A DNA stretch of 64,000 nt from Ceratobasidium sp. AG-K (taxonomy: Eukaryota; Basidiomycota; Agaricomycetes; Cantharellales; Ceratobasidiaceae): NCBI GenBank assembly GCA_037039685.1, contig JAWNGF010000004.1, forward strand, positions 62,001 through 126,000. Reading direction: 5' to 3'. Made by a program: the position numbers and the translations under genes. Shown here in pieces: positions 24,089-36,342 of this stretch (position 1 is the stretch's first letter; every line of letters begins with the position of its first letter). A model generated the notes under the pieces. That model was not told the DNA's origin and did not search any database. It saw only the letters and a list, made by a program, of their open reading frames with translations.

Positions 24089-24856
24089 TTAGGCGATGAC
24101 GCAGCAAGAGTTTTGCTATAATATAATCAGCACGCGCACATTAACCGAGTGATAACCGCACCTTTTTCGCCGTCTTGTAAAACTGCTTGCTCGTCGCGCT
24201 CAGGTTGTTTGACCGATCAACCAAATCGTCGAGCTTCTCACCGCGCTCCAGCACCGCCTCGATCGTCTTGTGCTGTACCGACGTTAGCCACTCTCGCACT
24301 AATAATCCAACCAACACCTACCAATACAATCTTGGTCTCATCGAGTTCCTGTTGTACCTTCATGATCGAATCGGCCTGCTTGGGGTCCTGGTACTTGGCC
24401 ACATAGGTCGCTGCCTGCGGGAATGAAATCGAGCTGGGATTCGACCACGAGCTCGCTGGAACTGCGGTGGCAAAATCGTCGAGCGCTTTGGCGAGGAGCG
24501 AAAACGCAGGCCGGACGGGGTATTCTTCGTCGGATATCAATACCCCTGCACCAACGTCATATCATTAGCATCCAATCCTCACCCACCCGCTCAAACAAAA
24601 TAACAATAAATCCCCACTCACCAACGAGGTTATCCGACCCCCCACGGTTATACACATGGAACGTATACGACTTTTCCTGAATGCTCTGTCGCTGTCCGGC
24701 CGGCGTACGCTCCGCCACCGCACCCGTGAAAAACGCCATAAACTCGGCTACAGAGCCCTTTTGGTAAAACGAAAACGTCGAGAGGTCATTGGCCGTTACG
24801 AGGCTGGTCGCTTTCGAGGCGTTGACATGCAGGATCGAGAGACTGTACAGGCGCAT
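24089..24856 (-). CDS. YKT6: v-SNARE YKT6
   Basis: Four exons (24856-24622, 24545-24322, 24272-24162, 24115-24089) join to exactly 198 codons plus TAA, the usual length of YKT6. The N-terminus [11 protein letters not shown] begins a longin domain (residues about 1-125, with YTFHVYNR). The R-SNARE coil follows ([15 protein letters not shown], with the central R in the ERGEKL region). The last 27-bp exon encodes QNSCCVIA, supplying the adjacent cysteines for palmitoylation and a CVIA farnesylation box. YKT6 acts in ER-Golgi, endosomal, vacuolar and autophagosomal fusion and is normally single copy. The start was taken at 24856 because the family begins M-x-LYS. Confidence 0.93.
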
Positions 24857-24963
24857 CGTCGTCGTGTGGTTCAAGATGATAGGCGCTCGGCTGTTGGTTT
24901 GATCAGGTGACATCATATGGTCCGACAAACGAGCGATTTCTAATTCTTGTTACTGCCTTTGAA

Positions 24964-27900
24964 TTACATCACGCTGGTTACAAGTTTTTTGTCTATCAAG
25001 CTTCGAGTTCTTTCATCTATGGAGCAGCATTTAGCGCAGACTCGTTCGACCAAAGCACGACATACCTCCCGCCAAACCTCTTCAGCAGTCGGACGCTGTA
25101 AAGGTTGTGCATCCCAACACCTATTCAACAACCTCCAGAGCCTAGAGCCTCGTTCTCCCATCGACCTAATTTCGTCAGGAAAAGATGGCCTCTGTCCCTG
25201 GTAGCATACTACCATCGCGACTTGCATGCCACGCGTGATTTCCGGAAACGGGACCTTGCCCGTGACGATTTCCTGCCAGTCAACGTCAAAACGGCCGTCC
25301 ACGTCGAATAACACAATTAGCTCACGAGTATAGTCTACGCAAGTCCCTACGCGTTCAAATCGACTAGACCACACTACGGAGCCAAACGTACCATTCCCAA
25401 CGCATAGACGTCAGATTCAGCGCTGCTGTGACTGTTTGGGCCGCCGACCAACTCTGGAGCCTGTCGACTCTTGTCAAGCTCTGTACAAGCGCGTTTTTAG
25501 ACGTATTACCATGAATCTCTGTGTGCCCTTGCCCCCATCTGTGCTCGAAAATTCGACGCTTTGCTCTCCGAGGAATACGGCCATTCCGAAATCTCCGATT
25601 TTTACTATTCCGTCTCGCGAGACGAATACGTTTGTCTGGTAAGGGTTAAGCTATGGCTTATGGCTTATGGCTTGTAGGGGGCTACATACTGGTTTGATAT
25701 CGCCATGAACCTAGTATAATGATCAGAACTTGTGTGAAAATGGATTATCAAGATAGAAGGCCCACCAACGGAACTCGGTGCAGGTAGGCGACCCCCTCGG
25801 CAACCAGGATAGCCTGCCCAACAAATGCATTGATATCATCCTAACATACCAGTGAGGGTGTCTATTTCTCACTGTACGTAACCGACTGACTCCCGGATGC
25901 GCAATCAGATATTCGCTAACACTCCCAAACTCCATCCAAGGAGAGACCATCAACAAGTCACCCCGGAGGTACGCCATACCCAAAAGTTCCAGTACGTGAT
26001 CGTGTCGAGCCTTGGACCACGTGTACAACTCGCGCGCCAGGTACTAGCCGCCCGTCAGAACACTCCAGCCCGAAAGTTGAATTTACCTTGAGTGGTTTGG
26101 GACTATTTTGCACTCGCTTCAAAGCTACGATTGTCCCATCAAGAAGCATCCCTTGCCTGACAATGCCGAAGCCTCCGTCCCTAGAGGATCGGTCATTTGT
26201 GCATCGTGGTTCGTCGAGACTCTGACTTATGTCTGGGCAGCTTCGGTTTGTTAGGTTTGCCATGATCTCTTCTCTCGTCTGTACGGTGGGAACGCTCGTT
26301 GGTTGGTGATATGGTGCTCGAGGATGGGGGGTTGCATGCGTACCATTTTTGAGGTGATCAATGGCCTCGAGCCCTAGAATCATACATGTGAAATAAAAGG
26401 CTATTAATTTGGACAATGTTGAGTGTTACGTACTGTTTTGCCCGAACCACCCCCTGATGATATGTTATCTAAACCCGACACCGCAATTATAGGTTCTTCA
26501 GGACTTTGTAATCTCCGATTGGTGACTGCAAGTCGATGCTCGATTTGAGTCTGAAAACGCGGGTCTTTGATGCTCTGGTTTCGCTTCAGGTGCTCCAAGG
26601 CTTCGTGAAACGCGACAATGGCGTCCTCAAACTTCCCTTGACCTTGGTATGCCCATCCTAGATTCGAGAGCGTTTGAATCGTAAACAAATGGGTTTCGCC
26701 CTGTACCTCGCGGCGACGAGACAATATATTGGTTAGGATAGCCTCGGCTTGAGCCCATCGGTGCTGATCTAATCGGGCGACAGCTTCCTCCTCCATGCTC
26801 TCGATGGATTCTGGGTGCTTAATGCCTAGTACCCGGCTGACGGCGGTCGTCATGATTTCCTCGACAGAACTGGTCGAAGGCGACTCGGTCGCGGTTATAT
26901 AGGCAGCATCGTCGAATGTTCGACTCGAGATGCCCGGCGACCCGGACCGAGGAGCCAACAGCCCCTGATCGACAGATAACTCTTTGACCGTATTGTCGAG
27001 CTTTTGTGCTTCCTGCCATCGCCTCTGTCGCTGGTAAAGAATTGAAAGTGATTTCATGCTGGCGAGTGTGCTTGGGTGGTTACTCCCGAGGAAGTCATTC
27101 CGACGCTGGAGTAGCTCTGCTTCATGTGGTTCTGCATCCTTCCAGCGGCTTTGTTGCTCATAAACAGACGCGAGGTGGCTCAGGGATCTCATCGAATGCT
27201 CGTGTCGCTTCCCGAGTACTCGATCGAGCATTGGCAGGTTCTCACGCAAAAGTTGCTCCGCCTCTTGAATCTTTTGCAGACCCAGGTAAGTCACGGAGAG
27301 GTAGTAGGCCGTGTTGAGCGTATCCTTGTGGTCCGCGCCGAGCGAGCGCTTCCGAGAAGCGAGTAGTGTGCTGTGCAGTTCTTCAGCCTCGCGAAATTTC
27401 CTTTGCTCCGTATACGCAATGGCCAATCGGCTCATAGTCGTGAGCGTAGCCGCGTTTTCCTGCCCGAGTTGGCGTTTTTGAATATCTAGTAGCTGAGCGT
27501 AGAGATTGACCGAGTCTTCTATTCTTCCTGTATGCTTCAATGCGACGGCGAGATAATTCATGGACTTGAGTGTATCTTGGTGTTCAGCGCCCTTCGATTC
27601 CCTACGAATGTCCAGCAGCTCTTGGTGGAGCCCCGTCGCCTCGCGGAACTGCCCAAGCTCGCTGTAAGTGTTTGCGAGATTACTGATCATATTGACAGTT
27701 GTGGCGTTTCGTGTCCCGAGTTCGCGACGACGTACTGGGAGAAGAGTTTCGTATAGATCTCTCGCCTCGGCTAGTTTACCAAGACTTCCACAGGTCACAG
27801 CCAAGTACTGCATACTCAGGAAAATGTCGGGATGCTCAGGACGAAGTTTTCTCCTACGAATTGACAGCACTTTCCGATGTAGCTCCTCGGCCTCCTTGAA

Positions 27901-28230
27901 TTGACGACTATCAGTGAGCGTCACGGCGAGGTAGTGCATTGTGATGACCACGACTGAGGCCTCCTCGCCGAGTAAGCGCTGGCGTATAGAGAGGAGCGAT
28001 CGGTATAATTCTGCTGCGTCTTTAAGCTTGCCCATACGTCCATAGGTGTTTGCCAGGTCATGCATCGCTGAGATTGTGCTCTGATTATCCTTCCCAACAC
28101 TGCGCTCGTATGAAGCTAGAATCTTGAGCTGGATCGCCGCCATGTCCTCCCAGCGACTTTGTTTCCGATAACTTTCAACCTGACTTTTGAGGCGAGATAC
28201 CTCGGAGTTTGATAGCTCCGTCTGTGCCAT
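24964..28230 (-). CDS. Kinesin-light-chain-like TPR array fused to a protein kinase
   Basis: From ATG at 28230 an uninterrupted stretch of about 600 codons holds roughly ten 42-residue TPR units of the kinesin-light-chain type (for example MHDLANTYGRMGKLKDAAEL and MNYLAVALKHTGRIEDSVNL). After SSGGGSGKT, two phase-0 introns (about 60 and 65 nt, both GTACG...AG) lead in frame into a kinase domain. Its motifs are a glycine loop RDGGFGIVRQG, VALK lysine, ARELYTW (helix C Glu), HGDIKPTN catalytic loop, IGDFG, MAPEL, ESDVYALGM, and a C-lobe ending RPTAEEVWREV. All key catalytic residues are present, so an active tyrosine-kinase-like Ser/Thr kinase is likely. The TPRs would bind partners. If the two introns are not spliced as modelled, these are two adjacent genes (26404-28230 and about 24964-26263). 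Confidence 0.75.
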
Positions 28231-28850
28231 GATCTAAAACTATGAGAAGAATGAAGGTCTTAGGGGAAGGGCTTGGGCAAGCACAACTGAATACGAGCGC
28301 ACCGGGCTTTCAAAGCCAGATTTTCAGCTTGAGGGATTCGCCCCAAGAGTAACTGTAATGAGAATGGAATTAAGAAATAGCTGCGGTTGCAGAGTTACTC
28401 GAACAATCGCTGACAAAAGGTTGGTGGCAATCGGCTAGAATGTGGCTTACAGAGCATGTGCTCATGACCAGATCACACAAATCAGGCATGAGACATATTT
28501 TGTAAGCGCCAATTTACCCAAAGGGGAGCTGTATAGTTCCAACGGGGCGTGGCAAGGATATCCAATTTTAGCAGGCCTGTAAATTGAGTATTTGGGTTGA
28601 TGGGCAATCATGAAATCAGGTACCAGACGTATAGGTGAGATGCGTTGCTCCCCATATGCTTTTTTCGGCACGGGGTGATACCAGAAACTTGGTATCAAAG
28701 GTTTAATCTTTGCTGTTCACAGCCCGGATTACTGCGTATATTGGCACCTAGCGGCCCCTGGATTTCAGGTACACTACCAAAATACACGAGATCCATTCGT
28801 ACAGGGGTTCGTACCAAGGGGGGCATACCTTACAATAAGCGGTTTGAATA
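28231..28850. other. Intergenic stretch, nothing recognised
   Basis: It lies between the start of the TPR-kinase gene and the stop of the first P450 gene, both on the minus strand. It should contain the promoter of the former. No other feature was seen. Confidence 0.5.
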
Positions 28851-31523
28851 TCATAGAACAGTGACGTTCAATGGCATAAACGGATGTTTTCCTTCCGCGA
28901 TGTGATTTCTTGTCCCAGCCGGGTAGGGAGCCATCGTTCCGCACATCAGCCATGATACCGGTGTTTCCCCAGGAGCGAAACGGAATGACCGAACCAGCAT
29001 GGTCAAGATGATTTCTACAAGTTGATTAGTAAAGCATAACTTGCCCGTATATGTATATAAAAAACTAACTCAGCTCAAGGATGGAGAATTTGAAACCACT
29101 TGAACCCCATCAGCATCGATATTGATCCAGCCAAAGTTGCAAACTTACATGCATGAACGAGGACCGGCCGAAAACGTCATCCTACGCAAATGGACCCTAT
29201 TTAGTATAATCCTACGCGAACGAAGACAACTAACATTGACGAGTAAATCCCGGAGGTCCTAGCGGCCGCGACAGACTCAGGAAGCTGCTCAAGCCATCTC
29301 TCCGGCCTGAATACATCTGCGTCCTCACCCCAGGTCTCCCTATGAGATCTCAATGTTAGTAAGGTAATATTTATGCGTTAGCGGTGATTCAAGACTATTT
29401 ACTCACTTGGACCGATTTGCTTGCTTCAATCCCAGGTAAATCATGGTACCCTTCTTGATTTGAATCTCCCGAATTTCCTCTCTATTCTTCCCCCTGACAG
29501 GGTATCTCAGCGGCACCGTCCAATCCTTGAGTGCTTGCCGGTCCATGAACGCAACAGGTGGGAAAAGTCGGAGAGTTTCACGGCATACTGCATCGAGATA
29601 TGGCAGAGAGTGAAGCTCTTCGTACGAAAGGCTTTCTGGAGCAGACTCCAATTCAGTCCGCATGCGGTCTTGGATGGCTTGATTTGCGGCCAACAGCTGA
29701 AGAACGCGAGCCAGGGCTCCACTAGATTGGATTGGAAGTGATTAACCTTCACTTCGATGCCAGAATGTACCGCAGCTAACCTTGTAGTTTCGTGACCAGC
29801 AAAGATTAGGGTGCTGCGCTGCATTAGGGATACATGGATCAGAGGCTAGTATTGACCACGCACTTCATTTGGCCTAACAACTGGTCTTCAGGCAATCGGT
29901 CAGCCTCATTGGCTACCGCATTAGCTTTCACTGAAAGAAGCTTGTTAGATATACCGGCCAATTGAATGAACGTTGAACCCCATACGAAGGATAGACATTA
30001 TGTCATTCATATCTTCTGCCACATCATCCTGTTGCAATGCATTCTTTTTCTGGCTCAAAATTTCTTCTGCCTACGCCCAGAGTTCACATCACTACTTTTG
30101 CTGTCAAGTACACTATACGGACGGACCTGTTGATCCTGGATATCGATAATTTGCTTGAGCTTCCGAACATTCGCACTGGGTGCCACATCGGCTAATTTCC
30201 TTTGCAAGGCGCGTGGGCGGAGGTTGAAGAAGAACGGAAAGAGCGGACGAAACGGGATAATCATGGTCAAAGCCGGGCTTTCAATATCTTCGTGAGCGGA
30301 GACAGGTTTAGGCGGGGGATGTTTGCTCACAGATAACTTTTGACTGCAACGTTGTATTCCGATTCCGTTCCTTCGAGCACACCAAAGCGATGGCCAAGGC
30401 CTTTTATTCGTAAATTAGTCAGTACCATAACACTGAAAAAATGTGCTGACATACCGGCTTGACCTATGAGCTCGAGGGCTGCAGCGCTACACCACTTAAG
30501 CATGTCGACTTCCTTTGCTCCGAATCCGTCCATGTCCAAAATAATCGCTTTCTTCATCTAACGTCAACTCAGTAACAAAGCCCAGTAGTACAAGGAGCTC
30601 ATGAGTCGAGGCATACTCACCCGAAGTGCAATGTCATTGAATGTGTAAACCTGGAGTTATCATCAGTGGGAATCTTATTTTTGACTCAGTTGGTGGCTTA
30701 CCACTACATCGAAGGTCAACATATGTCAAAATACAATGTAATATGTGGGATACCCCTACTCACGTGCTTTCATGTGTTTGGAGGTGAAGACCGGATTCAA
30801 CATCTACGACTCAAATGAACAACCTGCTGAACAAAGTTCATAACTTGTAAATTACCTTTCGCTGGGCCTTGTGATGATTCCCTAAGCGTTATCAGTTCCG
30901 AGAACCAACGGTCGAGTGAACATCAAAACTTACCGCGGGTTGAAAGTAAACCCGGGCCAAAACTGACATTTAACAAGCTGGGCGGCAGTTGTAATCTCAG
31001 CCAACATAAGCAAAGAAATGAACTTACTCGTACGCGGCTTGCGGAGAGGCAAAAGCGTTATCTACTTCCTTAACAAGCACTTCGTGCATGAATCGCGGAT
31101 CCGAGGTGTACAATGCGTCGCGCTACTTCATCATCAGGGCTTCCTCGATTAGGAATACTGTGTACAACCCACCCCAAGTGCAACTTTGAGTCTTGCGACT
31201 GAACCGAAGTTGTCTTGTAGCTTGTCGTGAAAGGGGATACTGTCCGGCGCATACAGTTTCATCAAATGACCTTCAGGTCTCGATGAGTGTCGCAATGACT
31301 GGTAGATTGAATTACACTTACCATATATGGCGCTATTGCTCGGTGGTCCATCGATATTCGAATATGGGTCAGGGCTGACTAGCCTCTTGAGTCCGTATCC
31401 AGCCAATGTAGCAGCACCAACGACAACCAACGAGTTTATAGACTGGCTTTGCGCATAACCACTGGCTCGTGCGACTGCTTCCTGAAGCTGGTTAAAGTTG
31501 AAAGCAGAGATTGTTTGAGACAT
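28851..31523 (-). CDS. Cytochrome P450 monooxygenase, paralogue 1
   Basis: The start ATG at 31523 opens a protein with an N-terminal membrane anchor (NSLVVVGAATLAGYGLKRLV) and a following IDGPPS turn. Spliced fragments show HKAQRKMLNPVF (helix C), an ALQRKLADVAP region, LIFAGHETT (I-helix AGxxT), ETLRLFPPV (K-helix ExxR), FRPERWLEQLP, and the haem loop TFSAGPRSCM, where the cysteine is the haem ligand. The stop TGA is at 28851. More than ten short introns are needed. Fungal ER-bound P450s of this kind oxidise lipids, xenobiotics or secondary metabolites, and the substrate cannot be told. Its close paralogue lies upstream in the same orientation. Confidence 0.85.
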
Positions 31524-32423
31524 CACGAAAATTCAAGTTTGTGTCACTGATAGGCATTCTACTATCGTCTTGACCTTTATATAGTCGGTTACGAATAATA
31601 TGTGCTTACCTCCTGGGCCTTGGCATGGTTCTCCAAGCGCGTAGAACACACCTGGCTTACGCGTGATTGATAGATTATGTGGCCTTCCCCAGCTTCTTCT
31701 ATGTAACCTACAATAAACCGCGCGGGCGAAGACTCAGTCAGTCATAAGCCTTACATGCACCAAGATAGTACACGCAGAGAAGTGTTAGAGGATCACAGTG
31801 TAGTTCAGTCGAGTAAGACATGAGATAGCTATAAGTCAAGTAGAGGTTATGTCATACAGCACCAGTTAGTAAACCCCGTGATACTCGTGGGGGGTTGCTT
31901 CTTAGGATAGTTGGCTGACGCCTAGGCGCAAGCTATCAAGTAAGCAAGCCTGACACAAGGCAGCCGCGCGCGAATGGAAAGCCAGAAATTTGCTTTGAAT
32001 CCACCACCACGTCCTTATCTTCCCTATTCCTCGCTCAAGCGCCATTTCAATCATCCCAAAGTAATTTTCGATGACGGAGAAACAAACATGTTGTGTAACC
32101 GTCAAGAGTTACTCGACCCGCGCGGCTAAGGAGCCAATCTACAACCGCGGGGGTATAATTGTGGATGAGTCATATGATCTTTACAAACAACAGTCCCCAG
32201 GGCCGGGTCGTCGCCTTGGTCTTTGGTGCATAATGTGTCGCGTTCTACGTTCGGTTATCGCAGAGAAGTGTCAATGTGGTGGGCTCTCAAACTAGATACA
32301 TCTTCTTTCCCTTCCGAATCAGGTATGGGTAAGAGATAGGAATAGAATTCGTGATTAAATCTGATGTAAAGGAAATTACAACAGCTAACTAACAACGTCG
32401 TACCTATTGACGGAACCCCCGAG
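31524..32423. other. Intergenic stretch between P450 paralogues
   Basis: About 900 bp separate the start of paralogue 1 from the stop of paralogue 2, both on the minus strand. It should hold the promoter of paralogue 1. No other gene was recognised, and the small frames here have no domain. Confidence 0.5.
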
Positions 32424-35130
32424 TCACAGCGCGGTTATTGTCAACGGCATAAACGGCTGCTCTCCTTCCATGATACGGTTATTTGTCCCGGGCGGGTAGG
32501 GAATCATGGTCCCACAGGTAAACCATGAAACAGAGATCGTTCCAGGAGTGAAGCGGAATGATCGAACCAACATTGTAAGGATGATTTCTACACGACCTCG
32601 TCAGCGATGCATGATGGGTCAATATGACCGATGACTAACTTAGTTCTAAGATCGAGAACTTGAATCCGCTTTCAAAATGAGGTAACCGAATGAGTATTGT
32701 ATTTGTATTGAATTTGATAAAATTGATCTTACATGCACGAGCGAGGGCCAGCCGAAAACGTCATTCTGAACGATACGATAAATCTTATAATTCAAATGGA
32801 AGCAAGTACGATCAACTTACATCGAGGAATAGATACCAGAGGTCCTAGCATCGCCCACGGAACTGGGAAGCTGCTCAAGCCATCTCTCTGGCCGAAATAT
32901 ATCTGCGTCCTCACCCCATGTCTCCCTTGTACGGATGAATGTCAATCAGGGTTGGCTCTATTACTAACACGGCCTCTACTCACTTGGACCGGTTTGCCTC
33001 TCTCAGCCCCAGATAAATCGCCGTGCCTTTCTTTATGTGAATCTCCCGGATCTCTTCTCCATCCTTTCCCTTCACAGGGTACCTCAGTTGAACAATGTGA
33101 TCTTTGAGTGCTTGCCGGTCGAGAAAGGGAACAGGGGGAAAGAGTCGAAGAGTTTCACGACAGACAGCGTCAAGGTACGGGAGCGAGTGGATCTCGTCAT
33201 ACGAGGGACTTTCCGAAGCAAGCTCCAACTCGGTTCGGAGGCGGTCTTGCACAGGCTTTTCTGTGGATAGCAAGTGAAGAACTCGAGCTAGAGCTCCACT
33301 GAATATGCAAGTCATCAATAATTACCAGGGAACTCAATTACTGCCACACTAACCTAGTAGTCTCATGACCAGCAAAGATTAGAGTACTGCTCCATGTCAA
33401 CAATGAACAAAGATTGGTCAATGGCAGTCAACTATCACGCACTTCATTTGACCTAGCAATTGGTCTTCGGGCAAACGGCTAGCCTCGTCGGCTTTCGCGT
33501 TCGCTTTTACTAGAATAAATAAAGATATGATACGATTAGAAAACTGTGTAGGCCAACTGAGGCCACAAAATTACATACGAAGGGATGACATAATATCACT
33601 CATGCCTTCAGAGGTTGAATGGTCCTTCAACGTTTGCTTCTTTTTTGTCAATAGATCTTGTGCCTTTACCAGGAGACAGATCAACATTTCAGGTCGAATT
33701 TCATAATGGCAGATTGTACAAACCTGTTGCTCCTGAATGTCGATGATCTCTCTGAGCTTTCGTATGTTCGGGTTGGGTGCCCAGTCGGCAAGTTTCCTTT
33801 GGAGCGCTCGGGGGCGGAGGTTGTAGACGAACGGAAAGAGTGGGCGAAATGGTGTAACACTAAGCAAAGCAAAACTTGAAATCCCATAATGAGCATGAAC
33901 AAAATCAACCCTGGGCATACACGTACCCAAAGCTTTTGATCGCAGTGCTATACGCTGATTCTGCGCCCTCAAGAACGCCAAAACTATGCCCGAGGCCTAA
34001 CACCTATGCGGTCACCTACAGGAACGCGGACAAACGCCAAAAGGCAAACACGTACCAGCTTGGCCTATAAGCTCGAGAGCCGCAGAGCTGCACCACCGAA
34101 GCATATCTACCTCCTTTGATTCGACCCCGTGCATATCTAAAATCATCGCCGCTTTCATCTGGGTTGAGGATAAGTAATGTCGCTCCGCTTCCCAAACAAT
34201 CTTTTAGGACGGGATAAACTCACTCGTTGGGCGATGACATTGAACGTGTGGGTCTACTGTTGGCCTTAGCTTTTTACATCACTCGGCAAAGCCCGTTACT
34301 CACAACTACGTAAGACGAAATTGGGTTAAACTAAAGCACACGAGGAATGTTACAGCTTTACTGCTACTTACTCTCTTTCATATGTTTCGAAGTAAACACC
34401 GGGTTTAACATCTATGGTTAACATCAGTAACTAGTGAGTGCATGCTACAGTGTCAACATTACCTTGCGTTGGGCCTTGTGAAGATCCCCTGCGGAATCGT
34501 GAGTATTCCATACCGACGCTTCAAGGAGCCAATGAGGACATACCTCGAGTCGCGAGAAGCCCCGGCCCAAAAATAACGTTCAAGATACTGGATTACAATT
34601 AAATACGGACAACCGAACTAAATATATGCACTCACTCGTACGCGGACTGAGGAGAGGCAAACACACTATCTACCTCTTTTACAAGCACCTCGTGCAGGAA
34701 CCGCGGATCTGAAGTGTACAATGCATCTCCCTAAGAAGAATCAATAACTACATATTTTAAGAGCGGCTAGATGACCTACACCGAAAGCAACTTTGAGTCT
34801 TGCGACCGATCCATAGGTGTCTTGAAGCCGGTCATGAAAAGGAAGGCTATCCGGATCCCAAATATTCATCACATGGCCTGGATGGCTTTATCGGAATGGG
34901 TGCAACTAGCTGGTCAGAATGTGCTTACCAGATAAAAAGCTGTTACTTGGAGGTCCGTCGATATTCGAGTACGGGTCAGGGCTGACCAATCGCATGAGTG
35001 CGTATCCCGCCAGAGCTGCAGCGGCGACCGCGGCCAACGCATTGAAAGGTTGGCTTTGAGCATGATCACCAGCACAAGTGATTATTTGTGGGAGTGAATT
35101 TAAATCGAAAGCAGAGGTGAGCAGAGGCAT
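32424..35130 (-). CDS. Cytochrome P450 monooxygenase, paralogue 2
   Basis: The start ATG at 35130 gives MPLLTSAFDLNSLPQI, then an alanine-rich anchor and the same LVSPDPYSNIDGPPSNS stretch as paralogue 1. Conserved parts include ALQRKLADWAPNPNIRKL, LIFAGHETT, LPYLDAVCRETLRLFPPVPF (ExxR), FRPERWLEQLP, and haem loop TFSAGPRSCM. The stop TGA is at 32424 after a C-terminus nearly identical in layout to that of paralogue 1 (GEQPFMPLTI versus GKHPFMPLNV). The intron positions appear shared, for example the intron right after the haem-loop CM. This shows tandem duplication. Specific substrate unknown. Confidence 0.85.
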
Positions 35131-36342
35131 CTTGCTAAATCGAGTTTCGATGATGGGAGTTCAACCCATAGTGGACTGCACTATATAGTCGTCCCAAACC
35201 CGGACGCAGCTAACGTATAACCAAAGTATCCGCCTGCGACCGCTCGTTGACTGCGCTTCCAGCGATCCGTGGTGGGTCAACCGCGCGGTAGAATCACGCC
35301 AAGTAGAAACTGACTGGGCTAGGGAACCTATAATAACCGCGCGCTCTTGTTAGACATGCTAACCGCCGGATGACTCAAGTGAGTGGAACTTCGATTTTCG
35401 GTAGGCCGTCGATACAATTGTATTATCTACACTCATTTAGCGACAGATGAGCTTTGGATTCACTAGAGTATCGTGCAGAAGGTACGTCCGGGATTAAAGA
35501 GCGGCGTATTTCGTTGGTTAGACACATTTAAACCGATTAAACGATGGCCCGAGCATAAATTCTAGTAAATAAGCGACCGTCTGTAGTTGACTAGAGAGTA
35601 TCACAGTGATTGGTATCAATTATCCCATAGATTGAGCCGGTCACCCAAAGTAGGCACCTCAGTCCGAGACCCAAGTCACAAAACCATCAGCCTGAAAGTT
35701 CGCGACAAGGACAAGCAGAACGACCGAGACGTGCACTTATCGCACCGAGAGTCGCTCAAACATTATGTTCTAGGCTCCTGAATTCGAGCTTGCCGTCTCC
35801 AGGAGAGTCTACAGCAACGCTTGATAACGGCGAAACGACGAAAAAAGTCAAACTGCCAAGCGCTGACACTGTGCCAACCATGCCGATAACCGTGCTTATG
35901 TAAGAACTAGTTACCAGCCTACACGGGAGAATTCATAGCGCCTTGCAACGGTAACACTCGAGTTGACAGCTATATGCGAGTCTATACCATGTTTCCGCAA
36001 CGGTTGTTACCAGGTGCCTGCAGGTAGCCAAGATCTACCGCGTTATTTGCAAGTTCGACAAGGTGAAGCAAGTCAAGCAAGGGCGGGAACGAACCCAGCG
36101 GAAAACACATCACACCCGCGTGGTTAAGTACAGTACTCAACCGCCAAAACCGGGAACCATATCGCAGTCGACACCAGAACACGATCGGGTGCAACTCTAT
36201 ATCATTACGCTCACGTTCACACCAAGGTTTTACAAACAACAAAGCTAAAGGAATGTGATTGGGGAGGTAGATACAAATAAGTACACACATCCAGGGTATA
36301 AATCCTCAATAAACAGAGGCCTGCTCGAGATGATACACGAGC
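35131..36342. other. Intergenic stretch, nothing recognised
   Basis: It lies between the start of P450 paralogue 2 and the stop of the glycosidase gene. Short frames on both strands show no domain. The promoter of P450 paralogue 2 should lie at its left end. Confidence 0.5.
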
